This document shows, one piece after another, positions 1 to 7,228 of a stretch of DNA of 64,000 bases; the stretch's first letter is position 1, and every line of letters begins with the position of its first letter. The translations under genes and the position numbers were made by a program. The DNA is from Cytobacillus citreus (GTDB taxonomy: Bacteria; Bacillota; Bacilli; Bacillales; Cytobacillaceae), in NCBI RefSeq assembly GCF_018343665.1, contig NZ_JAGYPM010000003.1, forward strand, positions 463,497 through 527,496, written 5' to 3'. Below the pieces are notes generated by a model. That model had not been told where the DNA came from, made no database searches, and saw only the letters and a program-made list of their open reading frames with translations.

Positions 1-204
1 GAAAAAACAAAGATCTACTTCCAAATATTTAATTGTCCTTTTAAAGAAGTAGCTGAGGATCATAATGAATCAGTATGTAATATGCATTTTGAATTTCTAA
101 AGGGTATGTTTGAAGCCCTATTCGATGAAATTGAGTTAATTGAAAAGGAAAATATGCTCAATGGCTGTGAATCATGCTCCTATCATGCATTCGTCACAAA
201 CTAA
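1..204 (+). CDS. C-terminal end of a Cys-rich HTH-type regulator (partial)
   Basis: The reading frame is open from the first base to TAA at 202-204 and gives the last 67 residues; the start lies outside the window. Four cysteines are visible: C12, C26, then a C56-x2-C59 pair followed by YH. A spaced Cys pair plus a terminal CxxC is the pattern of the metal- or iron-sulfur-binding tail of SufR/DeoR-like winged-helix regulators, and such a gene lies near comGA and yqgY in related Bacillus chromosomes. The DNA-binding part is not visible, so the family is inferred from the Cys pattern and location only. The gene is followed within a few bases by a dispersed repeat. Confidence 0.5.
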   Translation, partial: EKTKIYFQIFNCPFKEVAEDHNESVCNMHFEFLKGMFEALFDEIELIEKENMLNGCESCSYHAFVTN

Positions 205-209
205 CTAGA

Positions 210-447
210 AATGCGGAAGCGCCTTGACCAGGGACGACATGCATAAGACGAGCCTGCAGCAAGGTTGTTTTTTAACCTTTTTGACGGATTGGCTTATGAC
301 CTCCGGCGTACAGGACGTACTAGTGCCGACGTTGCAACAGGACAAGAAAAGCTGCGGCAGCAAAACATCGCACGACCAAAAGCATGCTTTTGGGAGGACG
401 TTGCGTACTTAGTCGGCGAGTCCCTAGGCGCTGCAGCTAGACAATAA
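210..447. repeat. Dispersed palindromic repeat, family 1 (long form)
   Basis: The stretch begins GGAAGCGCCTTG and ends TAGGCGCTGCAGCTAGACAA, so its ends are inverted (AAGCGCCT / AGGCGCT). Inside is a second palindrome around AAGGTTGTT..TTAACCTT flanked by GCATAAGAC and GGCTTATG. The same sequence recurs at 20611, 45112, 45283 and 52629, and in decayed form near 3936. This copy is the long form: it has about 110 extra bases between GACCTC and GTCCCTAGGCGCT. The two overlapping short open frames here (224-412, 265-447) are repeat sequence, not genes. Confidence 0.85.
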
Positions 448-461
448 TATACAAAGAGTTA

Positions 462-524
462 TTTACTTTTAAGCTGGAAATAACTTATAATATGTAATGA
501 TGTACTTATAATATGTAATGATGT
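462..524 (+). promoter_or_regulatory. Promoter region of yqgY with a tandemly duplicated -10 box
   Basis: A 21-base unit (ACTTATAATATGTAATGATG plus T) occurs twice without a gap, at 483-503 and 504-524. Each copy carries a perfect TATAAT (486-491 and 507-512). A TTTACT at 462-467 is 18 bases before the first and could be its -35 box. The second has no obvious -35. The Shine-Dalgarno site of yqgY follows at 541. Promoter use is inferred; the duplication is seen directly. Confidence 0.6.
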
Positions 525-553
525 ATTTTTTTGGGGTAAAAGGAGGGATACAT

Positions 554-799
554 ATGGATCGTATGTACAGAGTATTAGGCTTCTGGACGGGGATTTTTGC
601 TATCATGTTCTTTGTAGGCGACATGTATACAACATCTTTAATCTTCTTCGGCCAAACAGGATTTTTCCTACTTTTAAGTTACTTAAAGCTTTCAGAACGT
701 ATGTATATGTATGTTTTTGGCGCATATTTAACAGTGTTCTTTATTGGCTTTACATACTGGACTACATTTATGATGACTCCAGGTGTAAGCGGCCACTAA
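554..799 (+). CDS. yqgY: YqgY, DUF2626 small membrane protein
   Basis: An 81-residue, very hydrophobic protein beginning MDRMYRVLGFWTGIFAIMFF. The start at 554 is chosen over an in-frame ATG upstream because AGGAGGGA (541-548) is placed correctly for it. Two to three membrane spans fill the protein: about 8-25, 28-45 and 50-75. This is the DUF2626 family, known as YqgY in B. subtilis and confined to Bacillaceae; no function is established. It stands alone on the plus strand with its own promoter and ends in a terminator shared with the convergent methyltransferase gene. Confidence 0.9.
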   Translation: MDRMYRVLGFWTGIFAIMFFVGDMYTTSLIFFGQTGFFLLLSYLKLSERMYMYVFGAYLTVFFIGFTYWTTFMMTPGVSGH

Positions 800-819
800 A
801 AAGTGAATACGTACATAAT

Positions 820-850
820 AAAAAAGCGATGGATCATCGCTTTTTTATTT
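820..850. terminator. Bidirectional terminator
   Basis: AAAAAAGCGATG / CATCGCTTTTTT (820-831 and 835-846) is a perfect 12-bp stem with a three-base loop and has T runs on both strands. It serves yqgY on plus and the methyltransferase gene on minus, whose stop codon (845) lies inside it. Confidence 0.9.
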
Positions 851-1915
851 TTTCCGATTTTCTTTTTCTTGCAGGATAACATGAAAGGATGAGCTTATTC
901 CAGAAGGCATAATTAGACTGCGAATAGCCCTATTTCTCCTACTCACTTCAGAAAAGGGATTTGGATCATAATGATCCTGTAAATCCTCTAAAATTCCTGA
1001 TGTTAGTAAAAATTCATCTTGCCTCCATTTCTTCGTAAACTGAAGTCCATACTTACTTCCTTGACGAATGAAGGCATCAAAATGAACATGACTCGTTATA
1101 TCCATTTCTCCGGGATATAGAAGGATATTATTCATTTGCTGATGTCGATAATAGCCTCTTAGACTGCCTTCACTTCTCCATGGTTTCTGCCATTCCTCAT
1201 TCGTATAGCCATAATCAACGGTCAGAACCATTCCATTAGCAAGTACATTGGCAATGCTACAAACCATATCCTCCATTTGTAAAGGAATCTCAATTCTTTG
1301 ACCGTCTTTTATTTTCAATCCACTTTCTTTTAAAAAGGTTAATATTTGCTCGTTTCCCAATGGAACTACAATCTCCGTAAGCTGATCATTTTTAACTGTG
1401 ACCATTATTTCCATTAATTGTCCATTTTGATTTTCGATGACGTGAACGGGAAAAGCATCAAATAGTTCATTCGAAAAAATCAGTCCTTCAAACGGAGAAA
1501 TTTCCATTAAGCTATCTATTTGTTTTACTCTTTTAGAAAAAATGATTTCGTCCTGCTGTAGCTTTCGATGATGTGGACTTTCCTCTAAAATAAAATAATG
1601 AAGCGGTTCAGTTGATATTTTATTCCATTCATCAATAAATGCTTTGGCAAAACGCCCTGTTCCTGCACCAATTTCACATATAGAAGCCTTGAGCTTATTT
1701 GCATTCACTTGATTATAAAACCATTTTGCTATTGATCTCCCATAAATATCTGACATATTGCTTGAAGTAATAAAATCCCCATCGCGTCCAATCTTACACT
1801 TATCTTGCATATAATATCCATATTGAGGATGATAAAGGGCAAGCTTAATATATTCTTCATATGTAATTCTTTGTAATGGGCTTTTCAATATCCATTCTTT
1901 AAAAAAATTTATCAT
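845..1915 (-). CDS. MidA/NDUFAF7-type SAM-dependent methyltransferase (DUF185)
   Basis: The 356-residue protein has the glycine-rich SAM site CEIGAGTGRF at about 80-89. An N-terminal block (about 26-60, LALYHPQYGYY ... FITSSNMSDIYGR) is typical of the COG1565/MidA family, whose eukaryotic member NDUFAF7 methylates an arginine of respiratory complex I. The bacterial substrate is unknown. AAGGAGC precedes the ATG. It is a single-gene unit convergent with yqgY, with its own intergenic region upstream. Family assignment is firm, cellular role is not. Confidence 0.85.
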   Translation of the reverse strand: MINFFKEWILKSPLQRITYEEYIKLALYHPQYGYYMQDKCKIGRDGDFITSSNMSDIYGRSIAKWFYNQVNANKLKASICEIGAGTGRFAKAFIDEWNKISTEPLHYFILEESPHHRKLQQDEIIFSKRVKQIDSLMEISPFEGLIFSNELFDAFPVHVIENQNGQLMEIMVTVKNDQLTEIVVPLGNEQILTFLKESGLKIKDGQRIEIPLQMEDMVCSIANVLANGMVLTVDYGYTNEEWQKPWRSEGSLRGYYRHQQMNNILLYPGEMDITSHVHFDAFIRQGSKYGLQFTKKWRQDEFLLTSGILEDLQDHYDPNPFSEVSRRNRAIRSLIMPSGISSSFHVILQEKENRKK

Positions 1916-2023
1916 ATTTGCTCCTTTTTACGTTTTCACCATTGACATAGTGATAACTTTATTATATTTTTATTGTAGTAGCTTAACTATATCCCCTCCC
2001 ATTATATGAATAGAACATCCCCC

Positions 2024-2057
2024 AGAAAAGCCCTTCTCTTTTGAGAAGGGCTTTTCT
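2024..2057. terminator. Perfect hairpin between yqgX and the midA-like gene
   Basis: AGAAAAGCCCTTCTC (2024-2038) and GAGAAGGGCTTTTCT (2043-2057) form a 15-bp perfect stem around TTTT. It lies downstream of yqgX (minus). The T tract after the stem is weak on both strands, so termination is likely but not certain. Confidence 0.7.
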
Positions 2058-2146
2058 ATTTTGAAAAATAAGATGGAGATTATCTAGAAGTCTGTTGTGA
2101 GCATTAAAAGAATCATGAGATAACCTATTTGATTATTTATATTTTA

Positions 2147-2782
2147 TTAAAAGCCATTAAGAAATGGATTGGAATCCATCTCCTGTCCAATCGTTGTAGC
2201 TGGTCCGTGTCCAGAAAGAACGATCGTTTCTTCTGGGAGTATTAATAATTTATCATGGATACTTTTTATAAGTTGATTATGGTTTCCGAAAGGAAGGTCT
2301 GTACGCCCAATACTCCCATTGAATAGCGCATCACCGGCAATGACTAAGTCTGAATCTTGGAAATAGAATGATAAACTTCCCGGAGAATGTCCTGGAGTTT
2401 CTAAGATTTGAAAAGTGAAATCTCCAATTGTCATTTCTTGTTCTTCAGAAATAAAATAATCTGCTGGCTTTCCACTCACATTCTTAATCATCTCATAACG
2501 CAAGGAGCCATTCAATGCTGGATCAAGCAACCAATCAGCCTCCTTTTTATGAATATAAACAGGAATGCCGAATTCTTCTTTAATATCCTCTACCGCTCCA
2601 ATATGATCAAAGTGGGCGTGTGTAAGAATTATTGCATGAGGCTTCAATTGGTTACGAGAAATAAAGTCGCTAAGCTTATCACTTTCTTCACCTGGGTCAA
2701 AGATTAAACATGAATTGTCTTTCTTTGACAATACATAACAATTTGTTTGTAATGGTCCTAATGGTATCTGATTCCATTTCAT
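2147..2782 (-). CDS. yqgX: YqgX, glyoxalase II-like MBL-fold hydrolase
   Basis: A 211-residue metallo-beta-lactamase-fold protein. The dinuclear zinc motif THAHFDHIG (HxHxDH at 55-60) is intact. It is followed by ETPGHSPGSL, AGDALFNGSIGRTDLP and the C-terminal SGHGPAT, giving all metal ligands of the glyoxalase II/YcbL class. Its likely work is hydrolysis of a thioester such as S-lactoyl-thiol, in the cytoplasm; the true substrate is not known. GGAGGT precedes the ATG. It matches yqgX in sequence class and position. Confidence 0.9.
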   Translation of the reverse strand: MKWNQIPLGPLQTNCYVLSKKDNSCLIFDPGEESDKLSDFISRNQLKPHAIILTHAHFDHIGAVEDIKEEFGIPVYIHKKEADWLLDPALNGSLRYEMIKNVSGKPADYFISEEQEMTIGDFTFQILETPGHSPGSLSFYFQDSDLVIAGDALFNGSIGRTDLPFGNHNQLIKSIHDKLLILPEETIVLSGHGPATTIGQEMDSNPFLNGF

Positions 2783-2900
2783 GTGAATACCTCCATTCGA
2801 TCGATTGATTAGATTTATTTTACACTAAAGTTAATAAAAATTTAAAGAAAACTCTCTCAAGAAAAGATAATCTGTTCCTACTTCTTTTTTTCTAATGGCT

Positions 2901-3142
2901 GTGTTTAACCTCAGTGTTGATAATGCTATTTTGTTGTTGATTTTCGCTGCAGGCGCGAGATCCTTGAAAATGCATTCGCATTTCCTTCGTGCAGTGTTTA
3001 TTCGGGGAAGATTATTCAACGTCCTGCGAGAGAAGCGAGTCAAAGGGAGACCCCGCAGGAGCGCTCTTCGACGAGTATGGCTTCCGGCCCGCCCGCTACG
3101 CTTTAGTGCCTGTAGCGGAAATCAACAGGGAAGATTAACATG
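2901..3142. repeat. Dispersed MITE-like repeat, family 2, copy 1
   Basis: The element starts at GTGTTTAACC and ends at GATTAACA. Inner ends are inverted: TTGATTTTCGCTGCAGGC near 2936 matches GCCTGTAGCGGAAATCAA near 3108. A second copy with the same order of blocks, including GCGAGATCCT, AGATTATTCAACGTCCTG and GAGTCAAAGGGAGACCCC, is at 24352-24582. An open frame across this copy (2895-3143) is not a gene. The copy lies just upstream of the 163-aa gene at 3168. Confidence 0.85.
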
Positions 3143-3167
3143 AAATAATAATCTCAAGGAGAAAAAT

Positions 3168-3659
3168 ATGAAAATAATTTTTGCTGTTGAAGCAAACAAT
3201 ATCATTGAAGAAGTTCCTGAATTTATGGAACTCCTTGTAAAAGAAACAAAGGTATTTGATTTTCATGATCTAACCTTTATGTTTGAAACATATGCAGAGG
3301 CAAGTCATGCAGAAGAACTACTGCGAGAGGCTGACCTATTAGAAAATCATTTCGAACTTCTTCTCGTAGATAATGGAGAAAAGGGAGAAACTTTTTTTGA
3401 CTTTGGAATTGAGACTCCCAACAGAACTTATCTTCTAAAGGATCTGCTTTGCTCTTTTTCAATTATTGGTGGAGATTATGATTCCATACGTATGGCAGTA
3501 TTACAGGTCGATGAACATCTCATTTATAAAACAGTCCATGAAAAAGAAACAGTATATTTCGTTGAATCTCATTTAATTGAATTAGTAAAAGGGATTGCAG
3601 ATGCTTACGACATAAAAGTGTCATTTTTTGAACTCGACAAACAAGTGAAAAAAATATAG
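3168..3659 (+). CDS. Unrecognised 163-aa acidic protein
   Basis: I do not recognise this protein. It starts MKIIFAVEANNIIEEVPEFM and is soluble, with no signal peptide or membrane span, no cysteine cluster and no obvious catalytic motif. It is acidic in its first two thirds, with alternating strand-like and helical stretches, and ends with a Lys-rich tail. Ribosome site CAAGGAGA (3153-3160) is well placed. It stands alone on plus between repeat family 2 and yqgW. Codon use looks like the neighbours, so recent transfer is not indicated. It is probably a Bacillaceae-specific protein, but function is unknown. Confidence 0.75.
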   Translation: MKIIFAVEANNIIEEVPEFMELLVKETKVFDFHDLTFMFETYAEASHAEELLREADLLENHFELLLVDNGEKGETFFDFGIETPNRTYLLKDLLCSFSIIGGDYDSIRMAVLQVDEHLIYKTVHEKETVYFVESHLIELVKGIADAYDIKVSFFELDKQVKKI

Positions 3660-3759
3660 AATATAATACGAGTGTATAAGTAAGTTTACATACAGTTTTT
3701 TATTTTCAATTAAAAAGGCATTTGCCTGCTGATTATTATTTAAAAGGGGGCTATAAATA

Positions 3760-3933
3760 ATGGGACTAGTTATTATCTTCGCATTAGTTGCAGTTCTCGC
3801 TGCAATTGGTACATGGACTGCGCTTAAAAACAAGAATATCCTAGGCATTGTATTCGGAGCCGGTTCGTTTGTTGTTTTCGGCGGTTTTGCTTTATTGACA
3901 CTTATTAACAGTGGATACCCTGCAGTACACTAA
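3760..3933 (+). CDS. yqgW: YqgW, DUF2759 small membrane protein
   Basis: A 57-residue protein reading MGLVIIFALVAVLAAIG at its start and INSGYPAVH at its end. Ribosome site AAAAGGGGG (3742-3750) fixes the ATG. It has two membrane segments (about 2-20 and 28-50) joined by a short Lys-rich loop TALKNKN. This is the DUF2759 family, YqgW of B. subtilis; its role is unknown. It is followed six bases after the stop by a strong hairpin made of repeat sequence. Confidence 0.9.
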   Translation: MGLVIIFALVAVLAAIGTWTALKNKNILGIVFGAGSFVVFGGFALLTLINSGYPAVH

Positions 3934-3935
3934 GA

Positions 3936-4165
3936 GATGCGTAAGCGCCTTCGGAATGTTCCGAAGGCGCTTACGTTTGTGCCAAGCCCTTATTAGCATA
4001 AGACAGCCTTACGAAAAGATTGTTCCTTTTGACAAAGACACGACCAATGCCTAACTTTTTGGTCGTACGATGTGTCGCTTCCAAAGATTTCCTTTCCCTG
4101 TCGCGCTGATGACTAGTTCGTCCTATACGTCGGGGGTAGCTGCTTGTGATAGATAATTTTCTAGC
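3936..4165. repeat. Decayed copy of dispersed repeat family 1
   Basis: The stretch carries the family-1 landmarks GCGTAAGCGCCTT, AGCATAAGACAGCCTTACGA, AGATTGTTCCTTTTGA and a degraded right end. Many substitutions separate it from the clean copies at 20611 and 52629. Its first 36 bases are a perfect palindrome (listed separately as a terminator). Confidence 0.6.
3940..3975 (+). terminator. Perfect 17-bp palindrome after yqgW
   Basis: CGTAAGCGCCTTCGGAA (3940-3956) pairs with TTCCGAAGGCGCTTACG (3959-3975) across a two-base gap, then TTTG follows. It starts six bases after the yqgW stop and very likely ends that transcript. The arms are the family-1 repeat end (GTAAGCGCCTT), so the terminator seems recruited from the repeat. 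Confidence 0.7.
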
Positions 4166-4194
4166 TTGAAATAGCTATAGTTTTATAAAGTTGA

Positions 4195-4227
4195 GGGCTG
4201 TCCAAACTATCTTAGACAGTCCTTTTT
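4195..4227 (+). terminator. Hairpin with plus-strand T tract
   Basis: GGGCTGTC (4195-4202) pairs with GACAGTCC (4215-4222) with one G-U pair, then TTTTTC follows on plus. It can stop plus-strand transcription from yqgW and lies at the 3' end of the convergent yqgV. Confidence 0.6.
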
Positions 4228-4545
4228 CTATTCATCATTTAATTGACTGACAACTCTTTCAACCTTTTCTTCCATCCTTCTTTTTACATCCCTACGATCA
4301 TCAATACGGATATTTGTCGCTACCCTCATTAACCCATTTTCAAATGGAACCTCATGCATGGACTGAATGACTTCGAATAATACTGGCAGCTCTCCTTCGA
4401 TAATAGTATTCATCGGTGTTAACTGATATCTGATATGCCCTTTTTCTTCATACCCCTTTAATACACGTTGAATATCGGCTACATAGCTGCTGACACTCGG
4501 TGTACTTGTTCCTATTGGTATTACAGTTACATCAACAATTGCCAT
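4228..4545 (-). CDS. yqgV: YqgV, MTH1187-family thiamine-binding protein
   Basis: A 105-residue ferredoxin-fold protein of the MTH1187/YkoF-like family (formerly DUF77). It begins MAIVDVTVIPIGTSTPSVSS and contains YQLTPMNTIIEGELP and NIRIDDRRD, the blocks that form the ligand pocket between monomers in homologues shown to bind thiamine. A role in thiamine or hydroxymethylpyrimidine sensing is inferred. AAAGGATG is the ribosome site. It lies 24 bases after yqgU on the same strand, so the two are probably cotranscribed. Confidence 0.85.
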   Translation of the reverse strand: MAIVDVTVIPIGTSTPSVSSYVADIQRVLKGYEEKGHIRYQLTPMNTIIEGELPVLFEVIQSMHEVPFENGLMRVATNIRIDDRRDVKRRMEEKVERVVSQLNDE

Positions 4546-4569
4546 GCTAAATCATCCTTTTTCTTTTTT

Positions 4570-5715
4570 TTAGAAATCCTTTATAAGTGGTAATACTTTT
4601 TTTGATTGTATGTCAATCAGCTTTTCAAAATTAAAGCCATATAAACAATACTTCCCATCAGGTGAACAGTTCAACGGTTCATTTTTTAAATTTTCCATGA
4701 CCATTTCTTTCTCACCTTTTACTGCATCAAACGACCATAGCTGAAATCCATCACGATATAAATCAGCTTCTGTACTTAAAAGAGGCTGTAAGGTAAAAAG
4801 TTGATTTTCTGCATCAAAATCAAAATAAGGTACAAGCCAATCAGAATAGCGTGTCAAATGCGGAACAGTAAAGGACGAAAGCTCTTGCAAATCTTTAGAG
4901 AGAAAGGTATAAACAGCCTCATCTGATGCGCTTGAGTTTACAGTAATCGTCATAATTAAATCCTTAGCGGCTTTAGCATAATAAACATCTTCAAGGAGCA
5001 TTTTTTCATTTTGCTCGTTTATGCTTTTTTTTACAAGTGGAGCAAAGAGAGAAACATCTTTTTGATCCCAATTTAAATAAATGATTTCATCCTTCCCTAT
5101 CCAATTAACAAATGGCTCCTTATTATGGATCTCGTCAAACTTTTTCTCTTTAATATTCATTTGAAACATCGAAAAATCCCAATTCTCCGCAAATGCTGAA
5201 ATAAGCATCAAGTTTTCATCGTAAGGATTCCACTCGAAAGCAAACTCATATGCACTGATCCGCTCAGACATTAATTGTTCGCCTTTTGGATTAATAATCG
5301 AAATAATTCCTTCATATGTACTTGGAGCGGAATGGATTAGAATGTAATTACCTGATGGACTAGGGACTACTGAAGATATTGGTACCTCACTCTCAAAGAT
5401 TAATGAACTATCGCCTGTAAAAACATTATAAGTATATACATTTGACCCTAGCCCTACGTTTGTCATGTAAATAATGGTTTCATTATTTAACCAGCCATAT
5501 ATTGTATTAAATTGCCCATTTTCAATTGGTATAGGGGTCATAATTTCATTAGAAATAAACGAGTGAGGAATGGCTTCTTTACCTAGTGAATGATTATGCT
5601 TCTTTACAGGCTGCACCCCAACATCTTTTTCATGTTGGCATCCAAATAAGATAATAAGGGGGATTGTACATAAAAAAAGAAACATTCTGATGCTGCTATT
5701 TTTCCTTTGCTCCAA
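4570..5715 (-). CDS. yqgU: YqgU-like lipoprotein
   Basis: A secreted lipoprotein of about 380 residues. A basic start (EQRKNSSIR) is followed by a hydrophobic stretch ending LIILFGC, a good lipobox, so the cysteine should be lipidated and the protein held on the outer face of the membrane. The rest looks like a run of beta strands with WxxDE-like turns, compatible with a propeller. The TTG at 5715 is chosen because GGGGTGA precedes it; an ATG at 5739 has no ribosome site and one at 5685 is also possible. Name rests on position between yqgT and yqgV and on the lipoprotein character. Function unknown. Confidence 0.75.
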   Translation of the reverse strand: MEQRKNSSIRMFLFLCTIPLIILFGCQHEKDVGVQPVKKHNHSLGKEAIPHSFISNEIMTPIPIENGQFNTIYGWLNNETIIYMTNVGLGSNVYTYNVFTGDSSLIFESEVPISSVVPSPSGNYILIHSAPSTYEGIISIINPKGEQLMSERISAYEFAFEWNPYDENLMLISAFAENWDFSMFQMNIKEKKFDEIHNKEPFVNWIGKDEIIYLNWDQKDVSLFAPLVKKSINEQNEKMLLEDVYYAKAAKDLIMTITVNSSASDEAVYTFLSKDLQELSSFTVPHLTRYSDWLVPYFDFDAENQLFTLQPLLSTEADLYRDGFQLWSFDAVKGEKEMVMENLKNEPLNCSPDGKYCLYGFNFEKLIDIQSKKVLPLIKDF

Positions 5716-5785
5716 TTCCTCACCCCATTTTCCTATCATATACTTATTACGAACGAAAATACAAATTGTTTCATATTTAACAAAG

Positions 5786-5809
5786 AAAAAGCCGGAATAA
5801 CGGCTTTTT
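5786..5809. terminator. Terminator after yqgT
   Basis: AAAAAGCCG / CGGCTTTTT (5786-5794 and 5801-5809) with a six-base loop. It has T runs on both strands and lies 19 bases downstream of yqgT on minus. Confidence 0.85.
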
Positions 5810-5827
5810 CTTAATCCAAAACTAATT

Positions 5828-7015
5828 CTACATGTATAATGCTGCTAGGTAAATACCGAGAACCTCTTCAAAAATTTCATCAAATTGTGATAACGGTAGA
5901 GGATTAATTCCTTTTCCCATTTCTATTGTAAAACCTGGTTTACGAAATTCCTTTATAAACCAATCTTTATACCCGGCAAAGCTATAAATATATTGTACTG
6001 ATTTATAACCGCTTACTCTAGAAAATTCTGCAGCAAGAACTCTTGATTCAGGAGGCTCTAAACCTTCATAACCCCAGTAAATTTCTTCACCCTGAGTATG
6101 AAAAGCAAGAACACGATTAAATTGGCGATTTTTTGTCAAATCCGCCATTGCAATTGCCTCAGGTTCAGTCAATGGCGCTGTCCCTGGGTAGTCTCTTGGT
6201 GCTGGAGACTTCTCAGGTGATCTTTCTTTCTCGATCTCCCATTTTGCCGGAAATTGATCGTTTAAATCAACCCCCCTTATGTTTGCTTTCCAACCTGAGA
6301 AGTTTGTACTTCCTCGATTAATATTTACTACTCGCTCTCTAACTTCTGGAGAGGGCCCGTTAAGAACTAAATCGACTCCATCGGGATTAACCATCGGTAC
6401 TATTGAAATATTTACCGATTGATATAAGGGCATTGTTTGAAGTCCTCTTATCGGTTTGATATTTGTTAGCGATAAGAGAAAATAATTTAATAACGCCATT
6501 AAAACACTAGAGGTAATCCATTCATTTGCATGAATGGAAGCATTAAAATGCACTTTTTTCGTTCCGTTACCAAGTTGAATCTCGTAAATAGGCATCCCTA
6601 ATATAGTGTTGCCAATCGTAGTCACCTTAATAAACGGAAATATTGCCTGTAGACTTCTTATATCCTCTGTTACTGCTTCGTAATTATAATTCTTCATTCC
6701 AGAGACTATAGGTGTGATGACCCTCTTAGGAATAAGTATTGTTGAATCTGTTTGCAGCTGATTTGGGTTTATATTTTGATTAATTAGGAGCAAAGCATCA
6801 ACTGACAGATGTTTTGCTACACTTATCTTCCATAATGTATCGCCTTTTTTTATTTTATACGATTGTGTAGAAAATCCGGGTATATGTACCTCCTGTCCTA
6901 TAAACAAGGAGTTCGGTTTGATACTGGGATTAGAATCGATGAGCAAATTAAACGGGATCATAAAAAGGCGACTATAATACCATAAAGTATCTCCAGAACG
7001 TACTTGAACTCTCAT
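5828..7015 (-). CDS. yqgT: YqgT, LysM-M14 gamma-D-glutamyl-diamino acid endopeptidase
   Basis: About 395 residues. Two LysM peptidoglycan-binding repeats come first (about 2-46 and 50-97, each with GDTLW), then an M14 carboxypeptidase-like domain. Zinc ligands are seen in HANEW (HxxE, about residue 163) and the later FHTQGEE; the catalytic Glu is in FTIEMGKG near the end. The family cuts the gamma-D-Glu to diamino-acid bond in spore or wall peptides. There is no signal peptide, as in homologues acting in sporulation. ATG at 7015 is preferred over GTG at 7024, since GGAAGGGTG sits six bases before it. Confidence 0.88.
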   Translation of the reverse strand: MRVQVRSGDTLWYYSRLFMIPFNLLIDSNPSIKPNSLFIGQEVHIPGFSTQSYKIKKGDTLWKISVAKHLSVDALLLINQNINPNQLQTDSTILIPKRVITPIVSGMKNYNYEAVTEDIRSLQAIFPFIKVTTIGNTILGMPIYEIQLGNGTKKVHFNASIHANEWITSSVLMALLNYFLLSLTNIKPIRGLQTMPLYQSVNISIVPMVNPDGVDLVLNGPSPEVRERVVNINRGSTNFSGWKANIRGVDLNDQFPAKWEIEKERSPEKSPAPRDYPGTAPLTEPEAIAMADLTKNRQFNRVLAFHTQGEEIYWGYEGLEPPESRVLAAEFSRVSGYKSVQYIYSFAGYKDWFIKEFRKPGFTIEMGKGINPLPLSQFDEIFEEVLGIYLAALYM

Positions 7016-7192
7016 TTCAATCACCCTTCCTTATCCATTCATTTTTATGTAGGATTGTAGAAAAAAATGACAGGACTTTATGTAAAACATTAGCGGTAAA
7101 GAAACTGTAAGAGGACAATTGTTCTTGCAATATTTATTCGCAGCAGGCTTCCTTGTGAGTAATACATTTCTTTAACTCGAGATAAGTATTTG

Positions 7193-7225
7193 AAAAAAGA
7201 AAAAACCTGCAAATCGCAGGTTTTC
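7193..7225 (-). terminator. Terminator after yqgS
   Basis: AAAACCTGC / GCAGGTTTT (7202-7210 and 7216-7224) followed on minus by TTCTTTTTTC. It lies immediately downstream of the yqgS stop. Confidence 0.9.
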
Positions 7226-7228
7226 TCA

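Noticed and set aside
224..447. Two overlapping short open frames on plus
   Set aside because: They are within repeat family 1 and are not kept in the other copies; no ribosome site.
2895..3143. 82-codon open frame
   Set aside because: It is repeat family 2; the second copy at 24354 gives a different protein, and there is no ribosome site.
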